Shown piece by piece: positions 46,842 to 56,515 of a DNA stretch of 64,000 bases. The notes under the pieces were generated by a model. It had not been told where the DNA came from and ran no database searches. It was given only the letters and a program-made list of their open reading frames with translations. The translations under genes were made by a program, and so were the position numbers. Source of the stretch: Sphingobacterium sp. ML3W (GTDB lineage Bacteria; Bacteroidota; Bacteroidia; Sphingobacteriales; Sphingobacteriaceae); contig NZ_CP107036.1 of NCBI RefSeq assembly GCF_029542085.1, positions 2,604,001-2,668,000 on the forward strand, written 5' to 3'. How positions within the stretch are numbered: the stretch's first letter is position 1; each line of letters starts with the position of its first letter.

Positions 46842-47822
46842 TTACTTGCGTTTATCCCGGACAACCTTTCCTTTGTCTGTAATAAAGATAAAACGATAAT
46901 TTGGGAAATTACGGATTATTTTCTTCCCTTCTTTTTCACCCAGTACCATAATGGAAGTACTCAAGGCATTGGCTATTTCTGCCGACGGTCCATAAATTGT
47001 TACCGAAGTCAGTCCCGTAGCTGGATATCCGGTGATGGGATTAATAATATGGGAATAACGTTTTCCATTGATTTCGGCATATTTTTCATAGCTGCCTGAG
47101 GTAGCGACAGCCATTTCATTTAGACGAAGAACCTGGACCATCTGATGCGATTTGAAGGGGTTATTCACCCCAATCTTCCAGGGCTCACCATTTGGTTGGC
47201 TACCCCAGGTAGATAGATCCCCGGAAGCATTGACGATTCCGGCAGTGATTCCACGGGCTTTCATGATCTCCCTTCCCCGATCGGCGGCATAGCCCTTCCC
47301 GATCGAGCCAAAGCCAATCTTCATGCCCGGAAGTTCCAAGAAAATAGTCGAAGCAGCACTATCCAAAACAATATGTTTATAGCCAACTTTGGCAACCGAA
47401 TTTCTGATCGCATCCTCAGAAGGCATTGTATCCATGCTGCCATCAAACTTCCATATTTTATCTAAAGCGACAATGCTAATATCAAAGGCTCCTTGTGAAT
47501 TCCGGCTGTATTGAATTGCCCTTTTGGTCAGGTCAAATACTTCCCGATCAACTTTAACAGGTTTAATCCCCGCATTGCGGTTGACCTCCGAAATCTGTGT
47601 ATATGGACGCCACTCCGAAATCAGGTTTTCGATATGTTCAATCTCTGCGATGACTTCGACAATATGCTGGTTGGCCTTTACGCTATCCTGATCAACTAGG
47701 GTGATCTCAAAAACAGAGCCCATGAGGGTCACCTGTTTTTTAAGCGTTACCTGTGAAAAACCGTTAGTGGCGGCTATCAACCAAAGTATTGAAATCAGTA
47801 GATATTGCTTATAATAATTCAT
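46842..47822 (-). CDS. apbE: FAD:protein FMN transferase ApbE
   Basis: A 326-residue ApbE with a signal peptide (ending near NGFSQ) and the family motifs ISEWRPYTQISEVNRNAG near residue 90, GFGSIGKGYAADRG near 178 and NASGDLSTWG near 205, plus the HIINPITGYPA segment. It attaches FMN covalently to Ser/Thr in exported electron-transfer proteins. It is the last gene of an operon with a DUF2271 protein and a PepSY-flavodoxin-reductase fusion. The DUF2271 protein carries a candidate acceptor motif, so substrate and enzyme are probably encoded together. Confidence 0.94.
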   Translation of the reverse strand: MNYYKQYLLISILWLIAATNGFSQVTLKKQVTLMGSVFEITLVDQDSVKANQHIVEVIAEIEHIENLISEWRPYTQISEVNRNAGIKPVKVDREVFDLTKRAIQYSRNSQGAFDISIVALDKIWKFDGSMDTMPSEDAIRNSVAKVGYKHIVLDSAASTIFLELPGMKIGFGSIGKGYAADRGREIMKARGITAGIVNASGDLSTWGSQPNGEPWKIGVNNPFKSHQMVQVLRLNEMAVATSGSYEKYAEINGKRYSHIINPITGYPATGLTSVTIYGPSAEIANALSTSIMVLGEKEGKKIIRNFPNYRFIFITDKGKVVRDKRK

Positions 47823-47862
47823 TACACATTGTCAAAATAAATGATGGCATAAGATTGTTTGT

Positions 47863-50061
47863 TTAATAACAATCTGTCAGAATCTGACCTTTTTCTTTGT
47901 AGATGTTGATCGATTTGCCTGTACTTACCAGCAGTATCTCGTTTAAAGTTACTTCGACATCCTGTTGCATACGAAGTGAACCACACAATAAGATACAGCC
48001 CTGCTGTTCCAGCAATTCAACAAAGTACGTACCGTCCTGACGGATCAGATCCATCACATACTGCCCCTGCTGTTCCCGTGAAAAAGCCAGCTGTACATCG
48101 TTCAGCTGTCCCAGTTTTTTTTGTTCATCGGTAAATTCCAGATATTGTGCTGTGATCTCATTGTTCTTGCGGAAGCCTGCATAGAGTTTGACGGGTATTT
48201 TATGCTGATTTTCCGCAATCATACCTAAAAACGGTGCAATACCGGTTCCATTTGCAATCAACGCCACAGCAGGTGCTGTCTTGGGAAAATGAAAACTTGG
48301 ATTGGCCATGACACGCGCTTCCAGAACCTGATCAGCTTTTAGTTGGTATAGAAATCCCGAGCCAAAACCATCAGGAAATAGCTTGACGACCAATTGAACC
48401 ATTCCATCCTTGCATCCAATGGAATAAAAACGTTCCCGTTGATCCTGTGCCGGATAGATGGCCAACAAATCTCCGGACTGTACTTTCATTTTTCCAAGTG
48501 GCTTTAATAAAAGTGTAAAGGTACTGTTGCTCTCCGAAACAGTTGATCGGGCAATCACTTTAAATTTCTTCAATCCAACAACTTTGGAGCTGTATATCGC
48601 TGGAGCAGAAGCTAAGGCAATATTGGTATGTTCACTCCAATGATGTACCCATGAAATCAGTTCATCAACACTTTTGTCATTGACGGTATGTGGGTCTATC
48701 AATCGGGAGGCCCATGCTTGCTGACTGAGCAACTTGTCTATCGCATACGCATAGGCACAAAAATCAGGGTACGCTTTCGATCCAAAACCGAGAACAGAGA
48801 AATTAATCGACTGCTGCTGTGGATAGGCCAATAGCTTTTTCTCAAACTGAGTCGCATTGGAAGGCGCTGTTCCTAGACCATAGGTGGACGTAAACAGCAA
48901 AAGATGCTTTGCTTTTGAAAAATACTGATAGTGGTTCATGCCAAGCAAAAGTGATTTTTTACCATCAGCCAACAGCTGTTTGTGAATCTGATTGGCAAAA
49001 AACAAGGTACTCCCATTTTCAGTACCTACCAGAATAACAATTTCGGCATCGGCTGCCTTATACTTATTCTTAATCTTTGTACGCGTACGTTTGAAGGTAA
49101 TGACAAAACCCGTATAAATAAAAAACACAATATTCAGTGATGCAAGGCCCAAAATGATAGCCCATATCATATTGGTTTTACCGGTGTGAAGATCGAGCGA
49201 GAATTGTTCTGCAAGTGCAGTAAAGGGATACTTGACTTCTTTATGTACGGCACCATTCAATTGATTTACTGTCAACTCCCGGTCTTTCAGTTTGAGGATA
49301 TAATATTCGTCAGGATCTCCTTCCATAAAAGGAAACTCCACCTTCACGACATCGTTAAGCTTCGTTTTTTTAAAGATCGAAAAATCTGCTATCGCCAGCT
49401 CCTCAGTCTCATTTTCCTGCACTGGATATTCAACCGTTTGGTTTGTCTTCTTTAACAGTTCAATCCGGACCATAAATAAATAAGTCCCCGTCAAAGCCAA
49501 AATTAAAATGGGTATCAAAAACAACCGTCCTGAAACAACATGAAAATATTGTGCGAAGAAATCCCGATTGATCTTGGCAAAGAAATGTCGAACGCCCTGT
49601 TGACGTTTGATAATCAATACTAAACCAGAGATTGTAATCAAAAATAGTAGAAAAGAAGCGATGCCGATAATGATTCGGCCTGTTATCTTTAAGAATAAGG
49701 AACGATGCAGTGCTGTAGTCCATTGAACAAACTGTGTTTTGTTCTTTTGTGCACCCAGATATTTGCCGGTTTGCGGGTCAATATACCCTTTTACAGTATT
49801 TCCCTCAGCATCTATGGCGTCAATGCTCACAAATTGATTGTGGTCGACCGAAATTTCAATAATTTCGGGATAAACCTTTCGCAAACCGGTAATGGTCTGC
49901 GAAAGATCCAAAGAATCTATATTTTCTATTCGATAGGGTGGTATTTTTTCATTGACAGCGTCAATTGCCAAAATTACTCCCGTGACCGATAATAATAGTA
50001 AAAAAACAGAAGAAACAAGAGCTAAGGCTAAATGTGCATACCTCCAAACAGATACCAACAT
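47863..50061 (-). CDS. PepSY membrane / flavodoxin / NADPH reductase fusion protein
   Basis: A 732-residue protein. The first 330 residues form a PepSY-type membrane domain with helices near 8-30, 135-150, 183-205 and 300-325 and conserved histidines (YAHLALALVS, ALHRSLF, DLHTG) suited to haem binding. Residues about 340-480 form a flavodoxin domain (VGTENGSTLFFANQIHKQL), and about 500-732 a ferredoxin-NADP reductase domain with the FAD motif RFYSIG and nucleotide motif ANGTGIAPFLG. It should carry electrons from NAD(P)H across the inner membrane. Similar PepSY reductases act in ferric-siderophore reduction. Cotranscribed with DUF2271 and apbE genes. Confidence 0.9.
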   Translation of the reverse strand: MLVSVWRYAHLALALVSSVFLLLLSVTGVILAIDAVNEKIPPYRIENIDSLDLSQTITGLRKVYPEIIEISVDHNQFVSIDAIDAEGNTVKGYIDPQTGKYLGAQKNKTQFVQWTTALHRSLFLKITGRIIIGIASFLLFLITISGLVLIIKRQQGVRHFFAKINRDFFAQYFHVVSGRLFLIPILILALTGTYLFMVRIELLKKTNQTVEYPVQENETEELAIADFSIFKKTKLNDVVKVEFPFMEGDPDEYYILKLKDRELTVNQLNGAVHKEVKYPFTALAEQFSLDLHTGKTNMIWAIILGLASLNIVFFIYTGFVITFKRTRTKIKNKYKAADAEIVILVGTENGSTLFFANQIHKQLLADGKKSLLLGMNHYQYFSKAKHLLLFTSTYGLGTAPSNATQFEKKLLAYPQQQSINFSVLGFGSKAYPDFCAYAYAIDKLLSQQAWASRLIDPHTVNDKSVDELISWVHHWSEHTNIALASAPAIYSSKVVGLKKFKVIARSTVSESNSTFTLLLKPLGKMKVQSGDLLAIYPAQDQRERFYSIGCKDGMVQLVVKLFPDGFGSGFLYQLKADQVLEARVMANPSFHFPKTAPAVALIANGTGIAPFLGMIAENQHKIPVKLYAGFRKNNEITAQYLEFTDEQKKLGQLNDVQLAFSREQQGQYVMDLIRQDGTYFVELLEQQGCILLCGSLRMQQDVEVTLNEILLVSTGKSINIYKEKGQILTDCY

Positions 50062-50067
50062 TTTTTC

Positions 50068-50553
50068 CTATTGTACTTTATTTAATTTGACAAGCTTAAT
50101 GTATCCCTTACCATTTGCTTTTTCAGTAATAGCTTCTTTTGTTAATGGGATTTCTACATCTGCAGTATGATATTTCTGTTCTTCTACAGCGGATTCAAAG
50201 CGAAGTTTATACCCTTTGTTGAATTTAGACTCATCAATTTCCAATGTACGCATCGCACGGTCACCACCACCAACAGAAGCACCGGTCACTGCACTCAGCT
50301 TTTCTTTGGTTTTCGCCTGAAATTTATACCATTCTTTCAATGTGTTATACCATTGTTTATCTGGTCCCAATACGGAAAGTGTTTTTTCGTATGCTCCCTT
50401 CGGGTTTATGAGTGAAATAACGACATAAGCTCCTTCTCCTTGATAGGCGTTCATTTGGATCATACATTTATACTTACCCGTTTGGGCAAATGTGCTGACA
50501 GAAACTGCAGAAAACAAAAGTGTGATTAGCGCGATTTTAATTATAGTATTCAT
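50068..50553 (-). CDS. Exported DUF2271 protein with candidate flavinylation site
   Basis: A 161-residue exported protein with signal peptide (cleavage near TFAQ). The DUF2271 core contains LSAVTGASVGG (residues 86-96), which resembles the SGAT-type sequence modified by ApbE; Ser93 or Thr90 would be the FMN acceptor. It lies 6 bases upstream of the PepSY reductase gene, and ApbE follows that. It likely passes electrons in the periplasm. A C-terminal aromatic-rich beta segment completes the domain. Confidence 0.82.
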   Translation of the reverse strand: MNTIIKIALITLLFSAVSVSTFAQTGKYKCMIQMNAYQGEGAYVVISLINPKGAYEKTLSVLGPDKQWYNTLKEWYKFQAKTKEKLSAVTGASVGGGDRAMRTLEIDESKFNKGYKLRFESAVEEQKYHTADVEIPLTKEAITEKANGKGYIKLVKLNKVQ

Positions 50554-50557
50554 CTTA

Positions 50558-52069
50558 TTATTTTAAAAAGTCCAACTGTACATTTCCTTTTGACAAAAAG
50601 TCATTTTCTTTGGCCAAATCGTATGCGGTTTCATCAAATTCGGTTTTCAGTTCTTTTTTTGCTCCTAAAGCGACCAATCTCTTCAATAATGAATCGTCTT
50701 TGGCAATCAAAGCAGCTTTATGTAGTGCAGTGGTTCCTTCTTTATCCTGTGCATTGATGTCTACCCCCAATTCACTGGCTTTCTGGATCAAGTTTGCATT
50801 TTCCCGGGCAACAGCCAAATGATAGAGCGTACTACCATTTTTCTGTGGTGCGACAACATCCAATCCGCCAGCTTTAAGCACGCCGAATTTTTCTTTAAAA
50901 TCATCTACCTGTGGACTATTGGCTTGCCCCCCCTGTTGTGGCCGTCCACCTTGCGGTACATCTTTAAAAGAATTGAACCAATAAACAGCTAAGTTATTAC
51001 CGTCTTTATCCAATAATTTGGTATCAGCACCGTTTTTAATTAAGAGTGCTGCGACCTCAGCTGTACCATTACCCACTGCTTTGGTCAATGCAGATTCACC
51101 TTTTTCATTCACCGCATTCACGTTCTTCGCTTTGGAAAGCAGCAGTTCCACTAATTTTGCGTCCTTGCCATTCGCCGCAACCATAAGGGCTGTATTGCCC
51201 TCGTTATCTGCTTTTGCAACATCAACCCCTTTTTCTAAAAAGTAATTGATCACCGTCATATCTGGGCGACGCACCAAGGCATGCAATAAAGTCGCACCGT
51301 CTTTATTAATGGCTTTAGGATCCAATTTTAGTTTCTCTACCAAATAGGTATAGGTCTCCAGTCCATTCGATGCTTGTCTGGATCCTTGCGTAGCAAAAAA
51401 CAGTGCATTGTTTGTCGGTTTTACACCACGGGCAATAAACTTTTCGACCAACGGCATGTTACCCAATTTCGCTGCATAATCCGTGACAACGCGGCCGTAC
51501 TCATCTTTATCTTGTATAGAAAGCCCTTTCTTGATAAAGTAATCTGTCAATGCAAGATCTCTATCAGCAGAAGCCGCCAGCATCATTAACGTGGCTCCAC
51601 CTTCATATTTTTGTTTCGGATTTACTCCTGCTTTAAACAAAGCGTCATAAACAGCGGTATTGGTGTTTCCTGTCGACGCAGCATAGGCAATGATTGGGTA
51701 GCCATGGCTATCCTGATAGTTCACATCGGAACCTTTTGCAATGAGATAGTCCACCAATTCAGCATTCCCACTTGAAGCAGCCCAATGTAAATAACTTCGA
51801 CTATGGTGTGTTTTCTTAGTCACACTATTTCCTTCTTGTTCGATCATGAATTTGACAAGATCAGTCGGGGCTCCATTTAGGATTGCCATCGTTACAGGAT
51901 CAAAAGATGCCGCATTTGGTTGTGAAGGACTATTTCCTTTTGTAATCTCTTCCTTAACGGTAGCCAAAGTAGGTTTACCTTTCCAAAACTCACCATTCAT
52001 CAATGAATTTGTCTGTGCCTGGGCATAAGATGCCGCTAAAAGTAAAGCTGCTAAAAGTGTCTTTTTCAT
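50558..52069 (-). CDS. Exported ankyrin-repeat protein
   Basis: A 503-residue exported protein (signal peptide ending near YAQAQ) composed of about a dozen ankyrin repeats from residue 85 to the end, for example [40 protein letters not shown] and [20 protein letters not shown]. It has no enzymatic domain. A small glycine and glutamine rich insertion (GGRPQQGGQ) interrupts the repeats. It is first gene of the operon and only 4 bases upstream of the DUF2271 gene, so it may be a periplasmic scaffold for the electron-transfer proteins. Confidence 0.88.
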   Translation of the reverse strand: MKKTLLAALLLAASYAQAQTNSLMNGEFWKGKPTLATVKEEITKGNSPSQPNAASFDPVTMAILNGAPTDLVKFMIEQEGNSVTKKTHHSRSYLHWAASSGNAELVDYLIAKGSDVNYQDSHGYPIIAYAASTGNTNTAVYDALFKAGVNPKQKYEGGATLMMLAASADRDLALTDYFIKKGLSIQDKDEYGRVVTDYAAKLGNMPLVEKFIARGVKPTNNALFFATQGSRQASNGLETYTYLVEKLKLDPKAINKDGATLLHALVRRPDMTVINYFLEKGVDVAKADNEGNTALMVAANGKDAKLVELLLSKAKNVNAVNEKGESALTKAVGNGTAEVAALLIKNGADTKLLDKDGNNLAVYWFNSFKDVPQGGRPQQGGQANSPQVDDFKEKFGVLKAGGLDVVAPQKNGSTLYHLAVARENANLIQKASELGVDINAQDKEGTTALHKAALIAKDDSLLKRLVALGAKKELKTEFDETAYDLAKENDFLSKGNVQLDFLK

Positions 52070-52381
52070 TAGAACGTATTTTTTATGGATAATGAAGTTA
52101 TCATAAGTAATCGCTATTTCGCGCTATCTATTTGTGAATATCGTGTAGTCTTATGCTAACCTCAGTTGAATACTGATTATTAAGCCGAAGAATCAATTGC
52201 TTATTTAAATTAATTCTAAATTATTGCAAATCTAAAAAATATTCTGATACTAAAAAATTAATACGGGCTAAATTTGCTCTTTAAGCCCCTCTTTCGTTTT
52301 TTTTTATCCAAAGCAGACAAGCCCAACTTGCAAATCCAACAAAATTATCTTAGTTTACTTTAACACTAAGGAAGCAACATC
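52070..52381. other. Divergent intergenic region, ankyrin operon / alpha-beta hydrolase
   Basis: A 312-base AT-rich gap between divergent genes. It holds the putative ankyrin operon -7 element and a nearby imperfect AT palindrome (TTTAGAATTAATTTAAA on the minus strand), and otherwise nothing I can support. Confidence 0.6.
52227..52234 (-). promoter_or_regulatory. Putative -7 promoter element of the ankyrin-apbE operon
   Basis: TAGATTTG on the minus strand fits TAnnTTTG fully and implies a leader of roughly 150 bases before the ankyrin-protein ATG. Confidence 0.4.
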
Positions 52382-53329
52382 ATGAATATGGTATCGTCCA
52401 ATCTTTTTCCGACAAGTTCTTTTGAAGGTAAACCGGGTCATAAACTCTTCTATCGTATATTTGAACCTGTGGACCAAAAGGCAATCGCGACAATATTGAT
52501 TGTCCATGGCATGCAGGAACATAGTGGCCGATATCAAATGCTTACCAATCATCTGACTGACCGTGGTTTTGCTATACTCACCTATGATCAGTTGGGTCAT
52601 GGGAAAACGGCCGATAATACGGGTGAATTAGGGTATTTCCAACGATCCAGTCCAGTGGAACAACTTGTCCAGGATGCGTTAACAATGAGCACTGTATTGC
52701 AACGAAGCTATCCCGATCAACCGCATTTTATCTTGGGGCATTCCATGGGATCATTTGTTACCCGTTGTGCCTTACAACAAGCTGGAGATCGTTTTAAAGG
52801 GGCAATAATCGTTGGAACGGGCGCGCGGCAAAAGGGATCCACAGCTTTTCGTATGCTATTGGCTGTTCTCAATTCCTTTGCACCTAAAAAACGAAGCCGA
52901 TTGATTAACAGCATATTTGATCAGCGTAATAATGCCGGATTTAAAAATGAGCCCAATCAAAATAACAGCAACTGGCTGAGTGTCAACAAAGCGAATCGCC
53001 TTGCTTTTATCGAGGACCCACTCTGTGGTGGTTTATTTACGAACAATGGATTTTATACCGTATTGACTTTATCGCTACGCGCGACAGATAAAGAACTGAC
53101 CAAACGCATCCCGAAAAATTTACCGCTATTATTTATTAGTGGACAGGATGACCCTATTGGTGACTTTGGGAAGGGAGTGGAACAAACCGCCGCACAATTA
53201 CGCCTGCAAGGACAGACCGATGTTACCGTAAAACTGTACGAAGGAATGCGTCATGAAATACTCAACGAAGACTGCAGGGAAGATGTCTTTCAATTCATTG
53301 ATCAATGGTTGGGCCAGCATTTAAGCTAA
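52382..53329 (+). CDS. Alpha/beta hydrolase, monoacylglycerol lipase-like
   Basis: A 315-residue hydrolase of the Hydrolase_4 (serine aminopeptidase S33) group. The nucleophile lies in GHSMGS near residue 120, the acid in SGQDDPIGD and the histidine in EGMRHEILNE near 297. The HGMQEHSGRYQ segment near residue 43 forms the oxyanion region typical of monoglyceride lipases and lysophospholipases. No signal peptide is seen. ATG 52388 is an equally possible start. Unlinked to its neighbours. Confidence 0.88.
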   Translation: MNMVSSNLFPTSSFEGKPGHKLFYRIFEPVDQKAIATILIVHGMQEHSGRYQMLTNHLTDRGFAILTYDQLGHGKTADNTGELGYFQRSSPVEQLVQDALTMSTVLQRSYPDQPHFILGHSMGSFVTRCALQQAGDRFKGAIIVGTGARQKGSTAFRMLLAVLNSFAPKKRSRLINSIFDQRNNAGFKNEPNQNNSNWLSVNKANRLAFIEDPLCGGLFTNNGFYTVLTLSLRATDKELTKRIPKNLPLLFISGQDDPIGDFGKGVEQTAAQLRLQGQTDVTVKLYEGMRHEILNEDCREDVFQFIDQWLGQHLS

Positions 53330-53442
53330 TTGTAGCCAAGTATTTGGGCTAAACAATTGCTGTGACTCAAGCATCTCATCTAGTAGAGATAAAATAGCCC
53401 TTAGCAGTAGTAATCCAATTTCCGTCAAAATGTTAATCAAAA

Positions 53443-54537
53443 CTATTTAAAGACAGGTGCGACCTTTTCCACAACGCTACTTGTCTCCCCATCAATCGTA
53501 GGCCAATCTTCTTTCCAGATTACCCTATCCAATAATAGCATGCGGCGATTACCCCCTGTAGAAACGCGTGGCCGTTTTGGGTCCATGGCGTGATAAAGCA
53601 ACCAATCATTGCCCTGATCATCGGTTATAATCCGCGAGGTATGCCCAGTTCCGACAAATTTATCATTACCCTTCAGCAATAAGGTTCCATTACCCCTTTG
53701 GGCTAAATCACGGCCTTTCTGATCCAGATAAGGGCCTTTCAAATTTTTCGAACGCCCTACAAGTACGTGATATGTACTTTTCTCGCCTTCGCAACAGGAT
53801 CCCTTTGAGCCGATAAAGTAATAATAGTCTTTTCTTTTATGGATCACCACAGCTTCAAAATCACCAGCCGCAACTTTAAATTTCTTATTCAAATCTGGTA
53901 CTTGCGTTCCATCGTTATCCAAAGGTACTCCATAAGTCCCTTGCGTCGCGGCATCGCTAAAACTTCCCCAGAAGAGGTAGTTATGGTCCTTTTCCCTGAA
54001 AAAATAGGGATCTATTGAATTGGGTACATCGATTGATTTACTATCGAACAGTTTACCCCGATCTTTAAATGGCCCTTCGGGTTTGTCCGCTACTGCCACT
54101 CCAATACCGGGATTAGGATCTCCCCAGGTGGAATATGCATAGTACATCAGGTATTTTCCATTCAATAAAACCACATCAGGTGCCCAAATCCCACCTGCTG
54201 GCTTCCAGTTTGGTTTGGTTGAAAATGCTGCCCCGATCCAGGTCCAATGCACGAGATCTCTTGACTGCAAAATTGAAACTAGACGCTGCCCTTTGCCGTC
54301 GCCCCAGTTGTCCGCCGTTCCGTAAGCATAAAATAATTTATCCTGCGGATTACGTACCACCGTAGGGTCCGCAAGTATCGGTTCAAAAACAGGATTTATA
54401 TAGCTTGTCTTCTTTACGGACGCCCCCGTAGTCTGTACAGTTTGTGCACCTAAACCTGAAGAACTCCCACACGAATTCAACAGGCTCAGGATTACAGCTA
54501 TTCCAATCCAATATTTTAGCAACATTGACAGTAACAT
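53443..54537 (-). CDS. Glycoside hydrolase family 43, exported lipoprotein
   Basis: A 364-residue five-bladed propeller enzyme with a lipoprotein signal (LLNSC). The catalytic triad of GH43 is visible: the base aspartate in ILADPTVV, the modulating aspartate in NSIDPYFFRE and the acid glutamate in GDFEAVVIHK. GH43 enzymes mostly act on arabinan or xylan side chains. It is the last gene of the GH127-GH2-GH43 unit, 104 bases after GH2. Together with GH127 it points to arabinose polymers. Confidence 0.9.
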   Translation of the reverse strand: MLLSMLLKYWIGIAVILSLLNSCGSSSGLGAQTVQTTGASVKKTSYINPVFEPILADPTVVRNPQDKLFYAYGTADNWGDGKGQRLVSILQSRDLVHWTWIGAAFSTKPNWKPAGGIWAPDVVLLNGKYLMYYAYSTWGDPNPGIGVAVADKPEGPFKDRGKLFDSKSIDVPNSIDPYFFREKDHNYLFWGSFSDAATQGTYGVPLDNDGTQVPDLNKKFKVAAGDFEAVVIHKRKDYYYFIGSKGSCCEGEKSTYHVLVGRSKNLKGPYLDQKGRDLAQRGNGTLLLKGNDKFVGTGHTSRIITDDQGNDWLLYHAMDPKRPRVSTGGNRRMLLLDRVIWKEDWPTIDGETSSVVEKVAPVFK

Positions 54538-54641
54538 TTTATTATTTTTATTTTATCCCGATACTACCCACCCCATTGTATCCGGAAAACTATTTATAAG
54601 CCGCTATAATCTCCATGAATGGATTCTAAGCATTGACTGAT

Positions 54642-56486
54642 TTACTTTGTTGGTGCTTGATATAAGGCCTGATGGGCAGTATTTAATTCCGCTTCGGGCA
54701 TTTTTACTACTTTACGATCATAGGTCATTAAACCGTTGGTTTCTACCTCCACATCTGTTGTCTGTGTATAAACTGCAGCCGACAATCCCATTGGAATAAG
54801 TCGCGTCAGATCACGGATCAGTTGCTTATATCGTTCGAGAAGTTCTGTTTTATTTTTAAAGCTCTGGTATCCCCAGTTATCCTTTTGCTGCCAGGAATGA
54901 CCATCTATCGGCAGTCCCAGTCCTCCAAATTCACCAAGTGCGAGTACCTGTTTCGCTCCAAATAATTTGGGATCCGGCATGGCTGCATCCGGATAATTGT
55001 GTATATCCAGTATATGACCTGTTTCCATAAAATTACCACCACTGGCACTGTTTACCAATCGGGAAGGATCATTGGCCATTGTCCATTCGGTAATCTCCTT
55101 TGTCTTAAACTGACCCCAGGCTTCGTTAAAAGGTACCCAGATCACGATGCTCGGGTAATTGTGCAGCACGTCCATTATGGTCTTCCATTCTTTTCTGTAG
55201 TATCCTTCCGACTCCTGCGAACGGACTTTATCCCGATTTCCACCTGATATTTTTCCAGGTTGCATATCCCAATGATTTCCCCCCAGGTCACCGCTTGGCA
55301 TATCCTGCCACACAAGCATACCAATGCTATCACAATAGCGATACCAGCGTGCAGGTTCAACTTTAATATGCTTACGGATCATATTGAAACCCATTTCTTT
55401 TGTCTTGATCACATCAAATTTTAAAGCTTCATCCGTAGGAGCCGTATGCAAGCCATCAGGCCACCAGCCCTGATCAAGTGGTCCATATTGAAAGGTAAAC
55501 TTGTTGTTCAACAGCATGCGTTGTATCCCATTTTCGTCTTTTTCCATTGAAATTTTACGCATGGCAAAATAGCTTTTTGCCTGATCAATGACCTTACCTT
55601 TGCGAAGTAACTGAATTTCCAGGTCATAAAGTTTTGGATTACTCGGTGACCAGGCTTCCAAATTTGGAACAGAAAGATCAAAGTCTGCATTTGGTTGCCC
55701 CACCTGCTCTTTAATCACTTGCGTTCCATTTAATGCGCGAACTTTAATTTCATCACCCGCTTGACTACCTGCTACTGTGGCCTGGAAGGCAAGCACACCT
55801 TCATCTAATCTTGGTGTCTGTTTTATTTTCACAATGTAAGACTTTGGTACACTCTCTAACCATACCGTTTGCCATATTCCTGTAACCGGTGTATACCAGA
55901 TACCATTGGGATGGTTAACCTGCTTCCCTCTAGGTTGTGGTCCATCATCCGTAGGGTCCCATACGCGAAGGGCAATCTCTTGCTTAGCTCCTTTCTTGAG
56001 ATAAGAGGTCACATCCATCGTAAAAGGGTCGAAACCACCTTCATGTCTCCCGACCAATTGATTATTTACATATACATCACATTGCCAGTCCACCGCGCCA
56101 AAATGGAGCAACACATTATTTTTGTTGACAGACTTGTCCAAAGTAACCGTATTGGTATACCACAGGGCTTTATCCTTGCCAACTTCCTTCCCTACTCCAG
56201 AAAGTGCAGATTCTATGGCATAAGGAACCAAGATACTTCCATCCCACTGCTGCGGAATTTCTTTTGTATTTACTGGGGTAATGGCATATTTCCATAAGCC
56301 GTTTAAATTTTGCCAGTTATTGGTTCTCACCAGTTGCGGTCTTGGGTATTCTGGATGAGGCTTTTGTGCTGTTACTTTTTCACCCCAAGGAGTCAGAATG
56401 TGCGAACCAACAGGTTTCCACTCCTGCGCAAAATTCAGTTGAGCAGCCATCATCAGACTGGCAAAAAACAAGGTTTTCTTCATCAT
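54642..56486 (-). CDS. Glycoside hydrolase family 2 protein
   Basis: A 614-residue exported GH2 enzyme (signal peptide ending near LNFAQ). Domains in order are the sugar-binding jelly roll (about 45-210, with LHFGAVDWQCDVYVN), an immunoglobulin-like sandwich (about 215-310) and a TIM barrel with the acid/base in WVPFNEAWGQF and the nucleophile in LALGEFGGLG. It is shorter than classical beta-galactosidases, with no C-terminal domain. Specificity (beta-galactosidase, beta-glucuronidase or beta-arabinosidic) cannot be told. It lies 29 bases downstream of the GH127 gene. Confidence 0.9.
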   Translation of the reverse strand: MMKKTLFFASLMMAAQLNFAQEWKPVGSHILTPWGEKVTAQKPHPEYPRPQLVRTNNWQNLNGLWKYAITPVNTKEIPQQWDGSILVPYAIESALSGVGKEVGKDKALWYTNTVTLDKSVNKNNVLLHFGAVDWQCDVYVNNQLVGRHEGGFDPFTMDVTSYLKKGAKQEIALRVWDPTDDGPQPRGKQVNHPNGIWYTPVTGIWQTVWLESVPKSYIVKIKQTPRLDEGVLAFQATVAGSQAGDEIKVRALNGTQVIKEQVGQPNADFDLSVPNLEAWSPSNPKLYDLEIQLLRKGKVIDQAKSYFAMRKISMEKDENGIQRMLLNNKFTFQYGPLDQGWWPDGLHTAPTDEALKFDVIKTKEMGFNMIRKHIKVEPARWYRYCDSIGMLVWQDMPSGDLGGNHWDMQPGKISGGNRDKVRSQESEGYYRKEWKTIMDVLHNYPSIVIWVPFNEAWGQFKTKEITEWTMANDPSRLVNSASGGNFMETGHILDIHNYPDAAMPDPKLFGAKQVLALGEFGGLGLPIDGHSWQQKDNWGYQSFKNKTELLERYKQLIRDLTRLIPMGLSAAVYTQTTDVEVETNGLMTYDRKVVKMPEAELNTAHQALYQAPTK

Positions 56487-56515
56487 AAAAATCGTTATGT
56501 CATTTATATCTTTAA

